Made by a program: the position numbers and the translations under genes
Assembly (NCBI GenBank): GCA_002849045.2
Contig: NCRO01000206.2
Span: forward strand, 1 to 7,324
Source: Candidatus Sediminicultor secundus
GTDB lineage: Bacteria; Atribacterota; JS1; SB-45; 34-128
Reading direction: 5' to 3'
Length of the DNA stretch: 7,324 bases
The notes under the pieces: generated by a model
Database searches by the model: none
Told to the model about the DNA's origin: nothing
What the model saw: only the letters and a program-made list of their open reading frames with translations
Part shown: piece by piece, positions 4,770 to 7,324 of the stretch
How the letters are laid out: the number at the start of each line of letters is the position of its first letter
How positions within the stretch are numbered: the first letter of the stretch is position 1

Positions 4770-7208
4770 TTATTTTTTCTTTTTAGAAAATATTATTTTC
4801 CCGCCACTTGTTTTAATTTGTACACAATCTCCTTCTTTAAACTCACCAGCCAATAACTTTTCAGAAATAGGATTTTCTATCAACCTTTCAATGGTTCGCC
4901 TTAAAGGACGAGCTCCAAAATTAGGATCATAACTCTCTTTAGTCAATAATTCTTTAGCTTCATCTGTCGTTTCCAGGTCAATCTTTTGCTCTTCTAATAA
5001 TATTTTTACTTCATTATTTAATATTAGAGTAGCAATTTTTTTAATTTCCTCCTTAGTAAGAGACTTAAAGACTATTACCTCATTAATTCGATTTAAAAAT
5101 TCCGGTCGGAAGGTCTTATTCAACTCTCCTATTACTCTATTTTTTATATCTTTATAGGAAATCTCTTCAGGTTCGCTGGTCCCTCGAAATCCTAAGGCAG
5201 ATCCTTTTTTAATCAGGGTAGCTCCAACATTGGAAGTCATAATAATAACTGTATTTTTAAAATCTACTACTCTTCCCTGGGAATCAGTCAACCTACCATC
5301 TTCAAAGATTTGCAATAATATATTAAAGACATCGGGGTGTGCTTTTTCTATTTCATCTAATAATACTACCGAATAAGGCTTCCTTCTAACTTTTTCAGTT
5401 AATTGTCCGCCTTCTTCATATCCCACATAACCGGGAGGGGCGCCAACTAATCGGGAAACAGCAAATTTTTCCATATATTCTGACATATCTAAACTAATTA
5501 ATGCATTTTCATCACCAAAAAGAAATTCTGCTAAAGTACGGGCTAATTCTGTTTTACCTACTCCGGTAGGTCCCAAAAATATAAAAGAACCGATGGGACG
5601 TTTGGGGCTTTTCATCCCAGCTCGAGCCCTTCTTATGGCTTTTGAAATAGATATTATAGCTTCATCCTGCCCAATTATTCTTTTATGTAATTCCTCCTCC
5701 ATTCTAAGTAATTTTTGTGCTTCTTCTTCTTTGAGAGAAAAAATTGGAATCCCGGTCCAGCTGGAAACAATTTCAGCAATATCTTCTTCTGTAACTCCCA
5801 CTTCATTAACTCTTCTTCCAGTCTCCCATTTTTCTTTCATTTTCTGGAGTTCAATTTCTAACTTCTTTTCTTTATCCCTTAATTGAGCTGCTTTTTCAAA
5901 TTCTTGCAATTTTACTGTTGATTCCTTTTCCTTCCTTATTTTGCTTAATTTAATTTCTACTTCTTTCATATCAGGTGGAGAAATAGTGTTTTGTAATTTA
6001 ATCCGAGAAGCAGCTTCATCTACCAAATCAATAGCCTTATCTGGTAAAAATCTGCCCGAAACGTAGCGAGCTGATAAATGAGCTGCTGCCTCTAAAGCTT
6101 GATCAGTAATTTTTATCTTGTGATGAGCTTCATACTTGTCTCTAAGTCCTTGCAATATTTTAACAGTCTCTTCTATCGAAGGTTCGGAAATATAAATAGG
6201 TTGAAACCTACGCTCTAAAGCAGCATCTTTTTCTATATACTTTCGGTATTCTTCAGCAGTTGTTGCCCCAATAACTTGAAGCTCTCCTCTTGCTAAAGCT
6301 GGTTTTAATATATTAGAAGCGTCTATGGCCCCCTCAGCGGCTCCTGCACCTACCAAGGTATGAATTTCATCAATAAATAATATGACATCATTCGATTCCT
6401 GAACCTCTTTAACAATCTTCTTTAATCTCTTTTCAAATTCACCTCGGTATTTAGTGCCAGCAACAATTAAAGCTAAATCAAGGCAGATAATTCTTTTTTC
6501 TTTTAATATCTCCGGAACATCATTATTAGTTATCTTTTGAGCCAAACCCTCTACAATAGCCGTCTTTCCTACCCCGGCCTCTCCTATTATACAGGGATTG
6601 TTTTTCTTTCTTCTACTTAAAATTTGTATTACTCTTTGAATTTCCATTCCCCTGCCAATAACCGGATCTAATTTATCTTCTTGGGCTAATTTAATTAGAT
6701 CTCTTCCAAATTCATCTAAAGCAGGAGTCTTCGTTGTTTTTTTTCCTGGGGCAGATGGAAAACTTTGTGCTCCACTATCCATTAGAACTTTCATAATCTC
6801 TGAATAAACATTATCCAAACTAATACCTAAATCTGTTAAAATTCTAACTGCTACTCCACTACCTTCTTTTATTAACCCTAATAATATATGTTCAGTGCCA
6901 ATATAGTTATTTTTTAATTGACTTGCCTCTTGAGAGGCTAATTCTAATACTTTTTTAGCTCGAGGAGTAAAAGTTACCTCACCTACTTGTTGATACTCGC
7001 CTTTTCCTACCAACCGCTCTACCTCTTCTACTACTTTATCTACATTCACCCCTAATTGTTTTAAAACCTGAGAGGCAACTCCTTCTTCTTCTTTTAATAA
7101 GCCAATAAGAATATGTTCAGTTCCTATGTAATCATGATTTAGGTTTACTGCTTCTTCTTGGGCTATCATTATAGCTTTCTTTGCTTTTTCGGTATATCTT
7201 TTAAACAT
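4770..7208 (-). CDS. clpC: ATP-dependent Clp protease ATPase subunit ClpC
   Basis: An 812-residue Hsp100 unfoldase that threads substrates into the ClpP peptidase; the length is normal for ClpC. Residues 1-145 carry the two Clp-N repeats (each with YIGTEHIL, near 27 and 102). The first AAA+ module has Walker A GEAGVGKT (209-216), pore loop GTKYRGEFE (251-259), Walker B ending DE at 280-281 and arginines 333-334. A middle domain with a UVR-like motif (about 432-466) separates ClpC from ClpA and from the longer-coiled ClpB. The second AAA+ module has GPTGVGKT (546-553), pore loop GYVGYEEGG (593-601) and LLDE (616-619). The LGF at 672-674 fits the ClpP-docking loop. ATG at 7208 follows AAAGGA with a 10-nt gap. 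First gene of the clpC-radA pair; ctsR, mcsA and mcsB are not seen in the 116 bp upstream. Confidence 0.97.
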   Translation of the reverse strand: MFKRYTEKAKKAIMIAQEEAVNLNHDYIGTEHILIGLLKEEEGVASQVLKQLGVNVDKVVEEVERLVGKGEYQQVGEVTFTPRAKKVLELASQEASQLKNNYIGTEHILLGLIKEGSGVAVRILTDLGISLDNVYSEIMKVLMDSGAQSFPSAPGKKTTKTPALDEFGRDLIKLAQEDKLDPVIGRGMEIQRVIQILSRRKKNNPCIIGEAGVGKTAIVEGLAQKITNNDVPEILKEKRIICLDLALIVAGTKYRGEFEKRLKKIVKEVQESNDVILFIDEIHTLVGAGAAEGAIDASNILKPALARGELQVIGATTAEEYRKYIEKDAALERRFQPIYISEPSIEETVKILQGLRDKYEAHHKIKITDQALEAAAHLSARYVSGRFLPDKAIDLVDEAASRIKLQNTISPPDMKEVEIKLSKIRKEKESTVKLQEFEKAAQLRDKEKKLEIELQKMKEKWETGRRVNEVGVTEEDIAEIVSSWTGIPIFSLKEEEAQKLLRMEEELHKRIIGQDEAIISISKAIRRARAGMKSPKRPIGSFIFLGPTGVGKTELARTLAEFLFGDENALISLDMSEYMEKFAVSRLVGAPPGYVGYEEGGQLTEKVRRKPYSVVLLDEIEKAHPDVFNILLQIFEDGRLTDSQGRVVDFKNTVIIMTSNVGATLIKKGSALGFRGTSEPEEISYKDIKNRVIGELNKTFRPEFLNRINEVIVFKSLTKEEIKKIATLILNNEVKILLEEQKIDLETTDEAKELLTKESYDPNFGARPLRRTIERLIENPISEKLLAGEFKEGDCVQIKTSGGKIIFSKKKK

Positions 7209-7225
7209 TATATATACACATCCTT

Positions 7226-7307
7226 TCTATTAGATAAGTAATTTTATTTTTTATTTAATAATTTTTCTGACTGGTTCGATAAATCGAAAATCTGCTCTAT
7301 TAGATAA
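7226..7307. repeat. 12-bp direct repeat in the clpC upstream region
   Basis: TCTATTAGATAA occurs exactly at 7226-7237 and again at 7296-7307, 70 bp apart. On the minus strand the nearer copy abuts the clpC ribosome-binding site and the farther one is about 90 bp upstream of the ATG. Paired sites of this kind could bind a regulator of clpC. No CtsR-type operator (tandem GGTCAAA heptads) and no convincing promoter is seen in the visible part. Confidence 0.5.
7275..7288. promoter_or_regulatory. 14-bp palindrome upstream of clpC
   Basis: TTCGAT and ATCGAA flank two adenines, forming a perfect 6-bp dyad between the two copies of the 12-bp repeat, about 67 bp upstream of the clpC start. It is the right size for a small dimeric repressor but matches no operator I know. 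Confidence 0.35.
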
Positions 7308-7324
7308 AACGTTAAAGCTAAAAG

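Noticed and set aside
5593..5886. Plus-strand open frame of 97 codons
   Set aside because: Antisense to the middle domain of clpC, whose protein sequence is clearly conserved.

Overview
This is an AT-rich bacterial chromosomal window. Four of its five genes lie on the minus strand, in the order clpC, radA, a yacL-type PIN/TRAM gene, and cysS, which is cut by the left edge. The fifth gene is small and lies alone on the plus strand. The order clpC-radA-yacL-cysS matches the stress and housekeeping cluster of Bacillota (in Bacillus: ctsR-mcsA-mcsB-clpC-radA-disA-yacL-ispD-ispF-gltX-cysE-cysS), with disA and the isp/gltX/cysE genes missing between them. Protein composition (rich in Lys, Ile and Glu), strong Shine-Dalgarno sites and perfect sigma-70/sigma-A promoters fit a Bacillota-like or related uncultured anaerobe such as Atribacterota. 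That placement is an inference from gene order and style, not a phylogenetic result.

Layout, left to right. Bases 1-838 (-) encode the catalytic half of cysteinyl-tRNA synthetase. Bases 839-1009 are a spacer filled by an A-rich/T-rich inverted repeat built of 7-bp units. Bases 1010-2134 (-) encode a membrane-anchored PIN-TRAM protein. Bases 2135-2723 are a divergent spacer with a perfect promoter facing each way (minus strand 2343-2371, plus strand 2601-2630), a long yacL leader with an orphan ribosome-binding sequence, and more 7-bp arrays. Bases 2724-3122 (+) encode a 132-residue cysteine-containing helical protein that looks like a degenerate MazG-type fold. Bases 3123-3371 are a convergent spacer bounded by inverted repeats and made largely of 7-bp units. 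Bases 3372-4745 (-) encode RadA, and 4770-7208 (-) encode ClpC, 24 bp apart and probably co-transcribed. Bases 7209-7324 are the clpC upstream region, with a 12-bp direct repeat and a short palindrome.

The genes are mostly ordinary: translation (CysS), recombination and branch migration (RadA), protein unfolding for ClpP (ClpC) and a putative membrane RNase (YacL type). The most unusual signal is outside the genes. Several intergenic stretches are assembled from tandem 7-bp words. The words differ from array to array while the 7-bp spacing stays, the arrays tend to sit inside inverted repeats, and some word combinations recur in different spacers, once in inverted orientation. The second point of interest is the small plus-strand gene, which sits between radA and yacL where disA would be expected and has its own consensus promoter.
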